This document shows positions 46,610 through 56,479 of a stretch of DNA of 64,000 bases, one piece after another. The stretch is from Euborellia annulipes (lineage: Eukaryota > Arthropoda > Insecta > Dermaptera > Anisolabididae). Each line of letters begins with the position of its first letter. Within the stretch, counting starts at the first letter, position 1. The notes beneath the pieces are model-generated. The model had not been told where the DNA came from. It made no database searches and worked only from the letters and a program-made list of their open reading frames with translations. The position numbers and the translations under genes were made by a program. The stretch is from NCBI GenBank assembly GCA_023213315.1, contig JAKCPI010003285.1:62001-126000 (forward strand), given 5' to 3'.

Positions 46610-47635
46610 TATTTTAATTAATTAATTAAAAAAGTTTAATAAGCTGGATAGAAAAAGAAACACCATAGAAAAAATTAATAAGAATCAAAGAATTATTACT
46701 TTTTTTTTAATAATTTTTTTTCATTAGATTTATTTCAAACATATTTTTTTCTTTTTTAATCAAAAGAGAGAGAGATAAATAAGAAACCGAAACTCTAATT
46801 GAAAAACGTCCATTTTTTTGATATTTATATATAAAACGTATTTCCTTAATTATATCTAATTATATGTCATAATGATTTATTTGTGAATGACAACTAATTA
46901 ATTTTCTCTTTACGTAGTGATAATATTTTTGGTTCAAAGGGTTTATAACATTTAATGATTCATGACTAATTGGTGATACCAAATAATATTCTTTTAATAA
47001 TACAGCCAGATAATTTTCAATGTAACTGTGTTTTTATCCCCTTCCCATTCGGGGTTTTGCTCTTTAATTGAGTTTAATTCTTTAATCTTTTAGCAAACAA
47101 GTTGACAAATAAATTGTTTTAATATTTTTTATAAAAGTATAATTAATAAAATAAAAGAAGATATATAAGTTTTAATCAAGCAATCTATTGTTTGTATTTA
47201 TTTATTTTTTAAATTAAAAAATTGAATTGAAGTAATTGTAATTTTATTGATAATGGGAGTAAAAAAATTTTTAATTATGAATAATATAAATTATTTATGA
47301 ACAAAATAATTAATTGGATAATTTAAAAATATTTAAAGAAGAACGCTACCCTCAGCTCTGTTAAAATAAAAATATTCCAAGGGTTAAAAAATTATCGATT
47401 AAAAAAAAAAAAGATAATCGGCTAATCGGAACAATCGATTATATTTCACAATCGATTTTTTTTTAACCAGTCCGAAATACCGCGTGTTTTTGGTTTGCGG
47501 ATGATAGACAACCCAATTGACAAACAAATTTTTCATCAACCACAAAAAACTTTTATTCTAAGAGACGGAGTAAGACTAGGGAATTTTTAGAGGAAAAAGG
47601 AGTTGAATTCAAATGAGTAATTGAATAACAAAAAA
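46610..47635. other. Non-coding AT-rich stretch
   Basis: No gene. 47,395-47,465 has 'aatcgatta' words with poly-A/T. Confidence 0.6.
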
Positions 47636-47639
47636 ACAT

Positions 47640-47790
47640 TCAAAGTTTCGACCGTAAGCTCTAGTTGAAACGTTTTGTAAATTAAAATATACAAATAAAA
47701 CGCTTGGTCATTTGTTTCAAGTTATTTATAAATTGAGAAATCACTTCTGGGGATGACACACCAGTATCGAAATACGAATAAAGGTGCGAT
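47640..47790 (+). repeat. Hammerhead-related repeat, degenerate copy
   Basis: 'ttctggggatgacacaccag', 'tatcgaaatacgaataaag' (47,746-47,782) aligns with the hammerhead copy at 60,316-60,360, but the core reads CTGGGGA instead of CTGAAGA and stem II has a mismatch, so it should be inactive. 'ctctagttgaaac' at 47,661 also recurs, inverted, at about 60,414. Confidence 0.6.
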
Positions 47791-47792
47791 CG

Positions 47793-48040
47793 CAGTTGCG
47801 TAACTAGGTGGGGCAAAGGGGGGCGATTGCCTCCCCCAGGCGCATCAAGCCTTTGGCGCCCATCGATTCCGACATAGGCGCCCTAGAGCATCTAAGATAT
47901 AGCCCAGGGACGGTGATTTTATCATATTCTTTCCAAAAATTGCCAAAAAAATGGATAGTTTTCTATTAAATCATATTACAACTTAAAAAACGGCGCCCTA
48001 GTTGAGCTTCGCCCCCTCCGCCCTCAAAGGCTAGTAACTT
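47793..48040. mobile_element. hAT-like element, right end truncated
   Basis: Starts CAGTTGCGTAACTAGG and contains 'ggcgccctagagcatc', 'cagggacggtgattttat' and 'gagcttcgccccctccg', the inverse of the element at 53,677. It stops after 'ggctagtaact', so the last bases and the target duplication are lost. Confidence 0.75.
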
Positions 48041-48262
48041 ATAAATTGTAGAAAATTTTCTCTTTGTGCTTACTTGAACTTATTTTACGAATATTTATAT
48101 AATTTTTAAAAATAATTTAAAACCCTATTCAGCAAAAACTTACATGTAAAGCAAATACTTCGGCAACTTCGTAAATTCCGCCTTCGGCGGGCTTTGCCCC
48201 CTGGACCCCCCTGCTCTGACCCGGGCCTGCCTGCGACGGGCCCACGGAGTAAGGTGGAAAGA

Positions 48263-48460
48263 AATCTGGTGTAACTGGCCGCACAACACACGACTTTCCC
48301 TTACTTTCGGTAATTTAAAGTGGCATTTTGTACTTGTTTACCAGAATAATATATAGGCCTACACAAATAAAATTTTTAAATATTAATTTTTTAAATTTTA
48401 TAACCAAGAAAAAATATTTTTCTCAAATCTCGGGAGGGGAGGGGGTAATTACCCCCTTTA
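48263..48460 (+). repeat. Fragment of the CAAGGGCGG hAT family
   Basis: 'aaatctggtgtaactgg', 'ttactttcggtaatttaaag', 'acttgtttaccagaata' and 'aaatctcgggagggg' match 61,820-62,215 with the hammerhead insertion absent. Ends not preserved. Confidence 0.7.
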
Positions 48461-48469
48461 CGTATGAGT

Positions 48470-48600
48470 ATAACTGCTTATGAGATGCTTTTTTTTAATT
48501 TTATGCTTATTGAGCAACTTTTTATTTAAGATTTTTATGCTTTTTTAAGCACTTTTTTCCATATATTTATGCTTTTTTGTCCGGTCTTTAGTTATAACGC
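48470..48600 (+). repeat. Fragment of the GCATAAAA hAT-like family
   Basis: 'gcttatgagatgc', 'ttttatgcttattgagc' and 'ttgtccggtctttag' match 30-150 and the element at 53,998. Confidence 0.6.
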
Positions 48601-48668
48601 AGTTTTTAGACATTTATTTATTATTTCTTTTCAAATATTATCTAAATAAATGTCTTATATGGCAAATA

Positions 48669-49383
48669 CAGGGTGGCGCAAAAAGATGGGAACTTTTGAA
48701 GAAAGAAAAAAACAAGGAACAATTTTTTTTTTAATTTATTCAGGATGCCTAATGTACACTACAACATTGGAAATTTAAGAAACATTCAAGTTTTGAAGAT
48801 GATATCGCGAAGATGATGTCCGTCTTGCCGGATGCATTCAGCAAGTCGATTTTGAAAATTCTGCATTACCTGGTGCAAAGTGTCGAGTGGTATTGCTGCG
48901 ATCTCTTCTGTAATCCTTGTTTTGAGTGCAGGTAGGGTTTTGGGACGTGTATTGTAGACTACACTCTTCAAGTAACCCCATAAATAAAAATCGCACACTG
49001 ATAAGTCGGGGGAACGAGGTGGCCAAACAATGTCAGCGTTCCTGGAAATGACGTGGTTACCAAACAGGCGCCTGACCGCTGCCATTGATACTCTTGCAGT
49101 ATGTGCAGTTGCCCCGTCTTGTTGAAACCAAGTGTTTTCAAAGTCAATACCAGGTAAACTGTGCATTCTTGCAGCCAAAAATGTCTCAAGCATGGTAACA
49201 TATCGCTCAGAAGTTACTGTCACCGTGTTTCTCTGGTCATTTTCAAAAAAATACGGCCCACTGATCCATGGCCACTAAATCTCCAATGCTACTGTACAAC
49301 TTGCCACCTTCCTCCCGTTTCTCCGCCCCTCACAGTGCTGCCAACATCAAATCCAAAAGTTCCCATCTTTTTGCGCCACCCTG
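48669..49383 (-). mobile_element. Internally deleted mariner-like element with intact ends
   Basis: CAGGGTGGCGCAAAAAGATG at the left and its exact reverse complement at the right (about 30 bp) are flanked by TA (48,667-68; 49,384-85), the Tc1/mariner duplication. The 715-bp length is about half that of an autonomous element. Intact ends mean it could still be moved in trans. Confidence 0.9.
48786..49275 (-). pseudogene. Mariner-like transposase, C-terminal catalytic half
   Basis: The frame opens upstream of its first ATG with 'WISGPYFFENDQRNTVTV' and continues 'YVTMLETFLAARM', 'FENTWFQQDGATAHTA' (second catalytic Asp), 'HVISRNADIVWPPRSPDLS', 'CDFYLWGYLKSVVYNTRP' (third acidic residue) to 'GHHLRDIIFKT'. 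The spacing fits the DD34D/DDE_3 fold. The N-terminal DNA-binding domains and the first catalytic Asp are missing through internal deletion; the junction is near 49,280-49,345. The remaining 145 codons are open, so the deletion is recent. Protein alone cannot catalyse transposition. Confidence 0.9.
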
Positions 49384-49757
49384 TATAATGCAAATTAAAT
49401 TTTTGATTTATGCAAAGTATTTTGACCAATTCATAAAGACTTTTTATTTAATTTAATTATAATACATGTTTATATAATCATATTTTGACTAAGTGTTTAA
49501 TATTATGTTCATTTTTCCAGTTCTAAAGATGGCTGTTGAGTTGGGCCGAATCAGTTATGCATCTGTCATGAACTAATAAATTATTAAAAATTTTAATAAT
49601 TTTTTGATTATAAATACATACATATTTTGTTTAATGTCAAACAGACTGACAGACTATTTCGAGAGACTCAGGGACTCAACGTGTATTTGGAATCGAAATC
49701 TGTGAAGCGAACGCATATCACAAATATATTTCCAAGTGGTTTATAGCTGTGTGTTTA

Positions 49758-49846
49758 ATTATATTGGTAAAAGATAATAAAGAGAAATGCAGCTAAAAGA
49801 AAAAACCATAGCTGCAATTCTCTTTATTATCTTTTACCAATATAAT
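49758..49846. repeat. Near-perfect 37-bp hairpin with 15-nt loop
   Basis: 'attatattggtaaaagat', 'aataaagagaaatgcagct' pairs with the downstream arm at 36 of 37 positions. Size and stem resemble a pre-miRNA-like hairpin or a tiny MITE. No second copy seen in the window. Confidence 0.85.
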
Positions 49847-49989
49847 CACAAATATAGGTAATAGAAAATAAAAAAAAGGACTTGGTGAAATAACAAATTG
49901 GATAATAGATTATATGTATGTCAGAATTTATGTTGTAAAAAAGTCAAGTAAATCTCCCCACCCCTCTTTGCATCAATCCAATTCTGAAG

Positions 49990-50230
49990 GGGCGCTTTTG
50001 AGATTGTGAAATTTGGCCTGGCTATTCCGTTCACTGGATTTATCAGTTCCAACCTATTTCCTGTGTGGTTACTTGACCCTAGTCGGTTCATCAATGTGGA
50101 GTTGAAAACAGCTATTTGACATTAAATACAGGGGATAATAATCAGCGAAACGCATCTTTAGAATTGCATTGAACCGATGAGACGGAAATTTAGCAATCTT
50201 TGAGTTTTAGTTTATTTATCAGGTATAAAA
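49990..50230 (+). pseudogene. Highly decayed mariner transposase fragment
   Basis: A stop-broken frame reads 'LFRSLDLSVPTYFLCGYLTL', aligning with the third-acidic-residue region of the transposase at 48,786 (RSPDLSVCDFYLWGYLK); the catalytic Asp position is occupied by Thr. Only about 80 codons' worth is traceable. Confidence 0.5.
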
Positions 50231-50526
50231 AGAACAAACGTCTATCAAAATAAATACTCTAAGGATGAACCAAAATCTACCAAAAATCTCTTTAATTTTA
50301 ATTTATTACCAATAGAAATCACTGGGTAAAGAATCATAGACGATATACCGTATATGTTTGTATTAATATGACAGTGACGACGTATTTAATTATTATTTAT
50401 TTATTGTTCTGTTTTATAAGCGTCGACACGGGGGCGGCTCGGACAAGAGGCCTTTCATATTATTTTCATCACCTATAGTTATTTATGTGTTTTTATTTAA
50501 TAATGTAAGCCGTGAAGAAAATTCAT

Positions 50527-50660
50527 ACAATTTAATATTTATTAATTCAAATAGCCACCTGGCACACTGAGTCCAAATCGGTGGTTCCGTGGTTTGACTC
50601 CCGGCTGCACCCAAACTTTTGTCGGTTATTTGAATTATAAATATTAAATTGTATGATTGA
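50527..50660. repeat. Foldback with a tRNA-like loop
   Basis: Arms 'catacaatttaatattta' and 'ttcaaata' (50,527-50,554) and their complement (50,627-50,655) enclose about 72 nt. The loop contains 'ctggcacactgagtcc' (A-box-like) and 'gtggtttgactcccggc' (B-box-like), spaced as in a tRNA. It may be a SINE head caught inside a hairpin element or a palindromic insertion site. Confidence 0.6.
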
Positions 50661-50753
50661 GATTACTATTTTTTTCAAACGTATATCAGCCTCACGCTGA
50701 TCTTTTGATTTCGATTGGGATCATGCTCAGAGCTATAAAAAATATATACACAA

Positions 50754-51333
50754 GGGGTCGTCCACATATTACGAAACGCGTTGGGGGGGGAGGAGTAGGT
50801 GTCTGGACAAAACTTAACTAATTGTGGGGGGGGTGTCTGGACAAAACTTTACTAAATATGGGGGACCCGAGGGTTTCTCTAAGTATGATATCACAGCTCA
50901 AAATTGAATTTATAAATGTTTTTTGTATTATTTATGACGTCAGGTAAGTAGTACTATTTGATATTTAGCTATGTTTTATGCCAACACTTAGTATAGCAGG
51001 AATATTGGTGGTACAATTATGGAAGTGGTATAAATTAAGCGCACTTCCCCTACAATAATTTTCTATTGACAATAATCAGCCAAATAAATTATAAAAAATA
51101 TCATTAAGGAACAACAAATTATGGTGCGATATTATGGAACGGTAGGTTTTAAAACTCAGTTGAAAAAAATATGCTCATGATAAGTTATTGACAAATAATA
51201 AACAAGAGAGGGGTAGTTCTATGTTATGACATAATATTTGTAGAGGGTTTGTTTGTATATGACTAACTGTGACGGGGAGGGGGGGGGACTAGAATATCGT
51301 CAAAAAAGGCGTGAAGTAATATGTGGACCACCC
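50754..51333. mobile_element. 580-bp inverted-repeat element (GGGGTCGTCCACATATTAC ends)
   Basis: GGGGTCGTCCACATATTAC at the left and GTAATATGTGGACCACCCC at the right are inverted with one mismatch. 'gtgtctggacaaaactt' is tandemly repeated near the left end (50,798 and 50,830). No flanking duplication is evident; no ORF. Confidence 0.75.
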
Positions 51334-51604
51334 CTAAGCATAAACTAATATTAATATAATTTAATGTCTTGTATTTATGTATTTATCTAGTAGTATAAAA
51401 TTCAAGCAAGGAATCTGATTCAGTGTTAATTATGTTGAACAAACGTGCAGCAGAGGCGTTTATTATATACTAGCAGCTGGAGAGTTGCCTTGAGCACATC
51501 TTCCGTAGCTAGGCCCTGGCGGGCAGCGTCTCGGGATATGACTAAGACTTTATTTTTAAAAAATTTCTAATTTATTTAATCGATATTTGATAAATAATTG
51601 ATTT

Positions 51605-51890
51605 TAACAATGGCATGTTTAGCCAAAATAAAAAGGCTTTATATGTTTCTCGACGTTTCGAGATATATTTAATGTATTATCTTCAGTTTGTGTATCAGTT
51701 GGTTGAGGCGGTCTCCACATATCATAATCATGTTTTATATTCTTTATAAGCAGGGTTTATTATATGCTTCTATAAATACCTGGTATAAAACATCTGATCA
51801 TGAAATATGGCGACCACCTCGACGAACTGAGACATTAAATATATCTCGAAACTTCGAGAAGCATATAAAGCCTTTTTATTTTGTCATTTA
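51605..51890. repeat. Inverted pair of hammerhead-related repeats
   Basis: The minus-strand copy (core CTGAAGA ... GAAACGTC at about 51,651-51,693) and plus-strand copy (about 51,822-51,860, deleted inside) share 'cattaaatatatctcgaaac' and 'catataaagcctttttattt'. Stem II of the first pairs only partly (gata/tatc). Both look inactive. Confidence 0.6.
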
Positions 51891-51991
51891 ACTCACCAGG
51901 ACTGTGCAAATAGTAGTTGGACAGGTGATAGGTCTTTTCAGCCCAAATAAAATATATAAATAATTTGTATATTTATTTTATTAAAAATCTA

Positions 51992-52058
51992 TTAGATCTC
52001 AGACCGTCAGGTTTCGGCTACTCTGCTGTAAGCCTTCCTCAGTGAGGACTGGATCTAA
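51992..52058 (-). ncRNA. Hammerhead-ribozyme-like motif, best copy
   Basis: On the minus strand: TTAGAT, bulge CCAGTC, CTCA, core CTGAGGA, stem II (GGC/GCC plus TAC/GTA with a single-nt bulge and loop agcaga), GAA, stem III ACC-TGAC-GGT, then C (cleavage after GTC, at 52,002), then TGAG pairing CTCA and ATCTAA pairing TTAGAT. All three stems, the 15.1/16.1 A-U pair and a GUC site are present, and the stem I bulge sits where type I hammerheads make the loop contact. One extra nucleotide separates the core from stem II, as in the other copies. Not folded computationally. Confidence 0.75.
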
Positions 52059-52064
52059 ATGGCA

Positions 52065-53668
52065 GAATATAATAAATTAAAAATTAAGTAATTGATTTTT
52101 ATTTAGAATTATAAATTATATATGTACCTATAAGATGAGTATTATATTCGCATTTAGATCCATTATATTGAAAAATCTGAGAGTCACATTAATAAAAAAT
52201 GCCATGCATACAAACATCACTTTGCTCGTCAATCATATAATGAACAAGTTCAAATTTTATTTATAAATAAATATTTCATAAAAGAGTTGCTGAGGGGATT
52301 AACCTGACATCTAGCGGTCTTATTATCAATTTACACTTATATAAACAAAAATAAAAATAAATTTAAATTTACACAAAAACACAATTCTGAATACATTTTA
52401 GGACAATGTAGTTTATATACATCAATAAAATTATTTATAATTACAAATTATTGAACTGTTATCTATTTCATTAATTGTATAGTCTACTGATGATGCCAGT
52501 ATAATTTTCACTAAGATTTTCGGTGTCACTTTTTATTTTGGCTGAATCTGTTATTCCGAAATGAATTTTTTTATAATTTTATAATTGTTTAATTTGTAAT
52601 AAAAAAGAAAATTTATATTAAGAAAATTTCTAAAACATTTAATTCGTTAAAAAAAAGCATTGAAAATTTCTCAAATACTGTGGCAACTTCTATTTGCCCT
52701 TAAAAATTCTATTCATTAGAGAAATAACGCCATTTGTTTATTTCCTTATTATAGGAGATCCAACAACTAAGTAAGTGTATTTAGACGAATTCTAATTTTC
52801 CTCTGAATTTTTTAAACCCGGTTGAATGTCTCCTGCTCTATTTATTTTTCAGAATTTTCGGTGAATTTTAGATAAAACGGTTTGTGAGGAGAAAGAAAGG
52901 CAGAAATTTACCCTCTCGGAAGCATTGTCATTTCATAATATAGACTAAGGCGAGAAAACTCCGAGAGACAGGGTTGTTCCCTCCCCCATGAGGCTATTTT
53001 TTATTTTTTTATTTATTTTTTTATATTATACTCCATTCTAACTAACCTCCGTTATCTTGTTTCCAATTTCAAACTCAAATGGCTGCTTCTAGGTTGAAAT
53101 GATTTTTCCATTTTAAATAAATAATTAAGAAAGATTTTTTTTACTTAATAAATGTCAAAACATAAAATTTATTCCAAATTTTTTATAAAATCCTAATTAA
53201 GATCACGACAACGAAAACCAAATAATCCTTTAAATATTAATATTTTAAGAATTTATTATAGGTGAATCCTTTATGCAAAGAGATAATCTATAGTGAGAAT
53301 CCAAGATGGCCGCCATGCGATGTTACAGTAAAATCAATTACAAAAGGTAAATATAATTTCATGCTTGACTAACAAAATATAATATACCCTACATCCAATT
53401 AAAAATATTTGTTATTCACCCGTAGCTAGGACTTAAAATTGACTTTATTGTAACTTCCCCGTCTGATTGCTTTCTTGGAAATTTATTTATGTGAAATAAA
53501 AAAATCAAATTTTATAGTATGTTAAGGAAAAAAACAAATGATATGTGAAATTTAGTTGAGGAAAAGTAAAAAAAAATTCATTGTTCTACTTCTCTTGACC
53601 CTGAAATCCTTGAATTACTTTTTCAATCCACCCTCGTTTTCTAGATATTACTTGATTACTTGAATAAT
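52065..53668. other. Non-coding AT-rich stretch
   Basis: 52,487-52,560 holds 'actgatgatgcc' and 'tttttattttggctgaa', weakly like the hammerhead-associated repeats but without the GAAA half. The rest shows no gene. Confidence 0.5.
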
Positions 53669-53676
53669 TCTCGAGA

Positions 53677-53936
53677 CAGCGGCGTAACTAGCCGTTGAGG
53701 GCGGAGGGGGCGAAGCTCAAATAGGGCGCCGTTTTTTAAGTTGTAATATAATTTTAAAGAAATCTATTATTTTTTTTGGACAATCTATCGAAAGAATATG
53801 ATAAAATCACCGTCCCTGTGCTATATTTTAGATGCCCTAGGGCGCCTATGTCGGTATCGAGGGGCGCCAATGGCTTGAAGCGCCTGGGGCGGAGGGGGCA
53901 AGAGCCCCCCTTCGCCCCCACCTAGTTACGCTACTG
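53677..53936. mobile_element. hAT-like MITE with perfect target duplication
   Basis: CAGCGGCGTAACTAG and CTAGTTACGCTACTG are inverted ends flanked by an exact TCTCGAGA (53,669-76; 53,937-44). The interior has 'gggcgccgttttttaag' and 'ggcggagggggc'. Truncated relatives are at 35,188 and 47,793. The target site is palindromic, so the duplication cannot be oriented. Confidence 0.88.
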
Positions 53937-53997
53937 TCTCGAGAGTAATTAAATTATGTTACATTGAAATGACAAATATAAAATGAATATTTATTGA

Positions 53998-54574
53998 TAG
54001 AGACCGGACAAAAAAGCATAAAAAAAATGGAAAAAAAGTGCTTAAAAAAGCATAAAAAACTTGAATAAAAAGTTGTTAAATAAGCATATAAGTTGAAAAA
54101 AAGCATCTAATAAGCAATTTTTTACTCATACCAATGGCGTATACAAATTTTTTTTTAAAGAAACTAAATTTATTCCGCCCCGCCCTGCGAAAAATTTTGT
54201 TTTTGCGGAACCAAATTTTTTCACCCTGCGGAAAAAATTTTTTTTACAGGGCTATATTTTTTCACACTTTTGGAAAATTTTTGAAATTTTTTTTTTTTTT
54301 GGGGGCGCCCCCTCCCTTATATACGACCCTGGTGTATGCGTGTGTGAATGGGAAAAAAGTTTTTTAATAAAAAAAAAAATTATAAATATTCGTAAAATAA
54401 GTTCAAATAAGCATGAAAGGGAAAAAAAAGCATAAAAACTCAAAAAAAGCAAAAAAAAGCATAAAAAATGCAATCTCAATGCACTTATTTTTTCCTAATT
54501 CGTATAGAAATTAAATATCAAATGGTTGCTTATGAAATTGAGCAATAAGCATTTTGCTTAAAATCCGGTCTCTA
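53998..54574. mobile_element. hAT-like element of the GCATAAAA family, with nested insert
   Basis: TAGAGACCGGAC and its inverted partner ATCCGGTCTCTA are flanked by TTTATTGA and TTTATTAA (7 of 8). 'aaaaaagcataaaa' recurs many times. 54,134-54,333 is a foreign insert (CAATGGCGTATAC ... TATACGACCCTG) of the family at 7,402. Confidence 0.75.
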
Positions 54575-54579
54575 TTTAT

Positions 54580-55880
54580 TAAAAAAATTTTTTAATAATA
54601 AAAATTTCTGGTTTTATATTTTTATATATTCAATACTTTGTAAGTTTGAAATAAGTTAAATTCAAAAAACAAATAAGCAAGAGAGATTACAATATTGGAG
54701 ATGAAAAAAATAAGTACAAATATATAAAATAAAAGTCAACAAATTTGTTTGAATTTAGAGAAATTAATATGAGTTGGTAATTTGGGTTGCCTACATTTAA
54801 CAAGCAAACACTAATTTAAGTAAAATATAAAGCCTACAATTCAATCTAAGAGTGCCGATCTCTCTTTATAATGAATAAAACAAGCCGATTTTGAAATGAT
54901 AATTATAAAAATAAATTAAATTTCAAAGTTCGAAAACCACAAATGATTGGTATTTTTTTCACCCCAAATGATTTGGATGAAATTCAAACCTCGATAAAAT
55001 ACATGATTTTTGGCTGATATCGTTAATTTAACATGATGATGTTTATAAAAGCCAAATGGTGAACAGGCTGGCTTTTAGTTTCAGCCAACAAACTGATAAT
55101 ATTATAGTTAACTGGTAACAGATACCCAAACGCGGTTAGTTGCAGACCATTTAGCCCCTCCAGCCCTGCAGCCCTGCAGCCCCTGTTCATGACACTGGAG
55201 ATCCTTCGCGATTCCACTGGGAAAGTTTACAAATTAAAGTGACAATTCAAACATCTCCCCTTACAACTCTTGAACCACTATATTAATATTTATTCCTCTT
55301 CTACTTCTTATTAATTTTTATTGAACTTTTAACCTACTTTGAAATTATTTTTAAGTTATTCATAAAGAAAATATAAATTTCTTTTCTGTTTATTAATTTG
55401 TCTAAGATCTTCATACATTATATACAATCCAAAGCAACTAATATATACTAATGTAGTTTATTTTTATAAATAAGTATCATTTCAGAATGATGTTATTTAT
55501 TTCATTGTAAACAGGGATCGGCATTCTTAGATTGAATTGACGACTTTATAAGATACAAATATAATTTAGGGTTTGCATGCTGATGTATTATGTATTATTT
55601 TTTTCTTTTTGAAAAATCCAGCGAAAAAATTTTATTACTCAATAAAACAAAATTCCTAATATATTTCATATAAAATCACAATGAGTGGCAAATGTTTGGC
55701 AATTTTTTTTAACCATGTTTAATCAAAACATTATTAAAAAAAACAGAATTTATTTTTTTTTAACGTGTTAAAACAAAATCGTTATAAAAACGTGTAAAAA
55801 CAGAATTGGAAGTAGAAAAAAATTGATTGTTTATTAAACGAGTTACTTTATTTTTTGAATATATTTTTTCAATATTTTGT
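54580..55880. other. Non-coding AT-rich stretch
   Basis: A small 'ccagccctgcagccctgcag' direct repeat occurs at 55,157. No gene recognised. Confidence 0.55.
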
Positions 55881-55884
55881 TGAC

Positions 55885-56005
55885 GGGCCAAACGACCCGA
55901 GGCTCACGTGAATCGAACCCAGAATCTCCAGCCTATTCAAGTCTAAACCTCCGAAATCTCAATCACACACCAGCAGACTGATGTCCCGGATAGGCTGGAG
56001 ATCCT
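55885..56005 (-). repeat. tRNA-like SINE segment
   Basis: The minus strand reads 'ttgagatttcggagg' (A-box-like) and 'ctgggttcgattcacg' (B-box match). 'ggataggctggagat' recurs on both sides, forming an inverted pair. Probably a decayed SINE head. Confidence 0.5.
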
Positions 56006-56009
56006 GGGG

Positions 56010-56475
56010 GCCATTTGACATTAGTAAATAGAGTACTTCCTAGACCTGTATAATAAAATACTTATTTAATAAATTAAATCATTAAGAGTGTACGAATATA
56101 CGGAAATATTTAATTAATATTGAAATGTCTCAAGTAAGATTATGTGTGTATTATTGCTAGCTGAGTATGAATTTTTCTATTTTTCCGTTTTGGACATGTT
56201 AACATAAGAAATGTATAATTGAATTACAATTGAGACTTTATGAAGGAAAAATAAGTTACTAACTTTTAGCCTTCTGAAATTGGCAAATCTCAACTTTGAG
56301 TCTCTGCCATTCTTTATGGGGCTGAAATTTTTATTTGGATTTGTGCGTAATAGCAAGACCGATTATAATAGAGTAAGCAAGTCGATTTCGGCGTGAGCAA
56401 ACTAGTATGTTTATTATCAAAATTATTATTTTGTTTCTTAATTCTTTCCTCTTCCCTATTTTTGAGTTTATTCGG
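56010..56475. other. Non-coding; no LTR recognised
   Basis: 'ctgaaattggcaaatctcaa' with 'tttgagtctctgcc' (about 56,275-56,310) matches 25,507-25,542. No long terminal repeat for the adjacent gypsy relic is seen. Confidence 0.5.
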
Positions 56476-56479
56476 ATCC

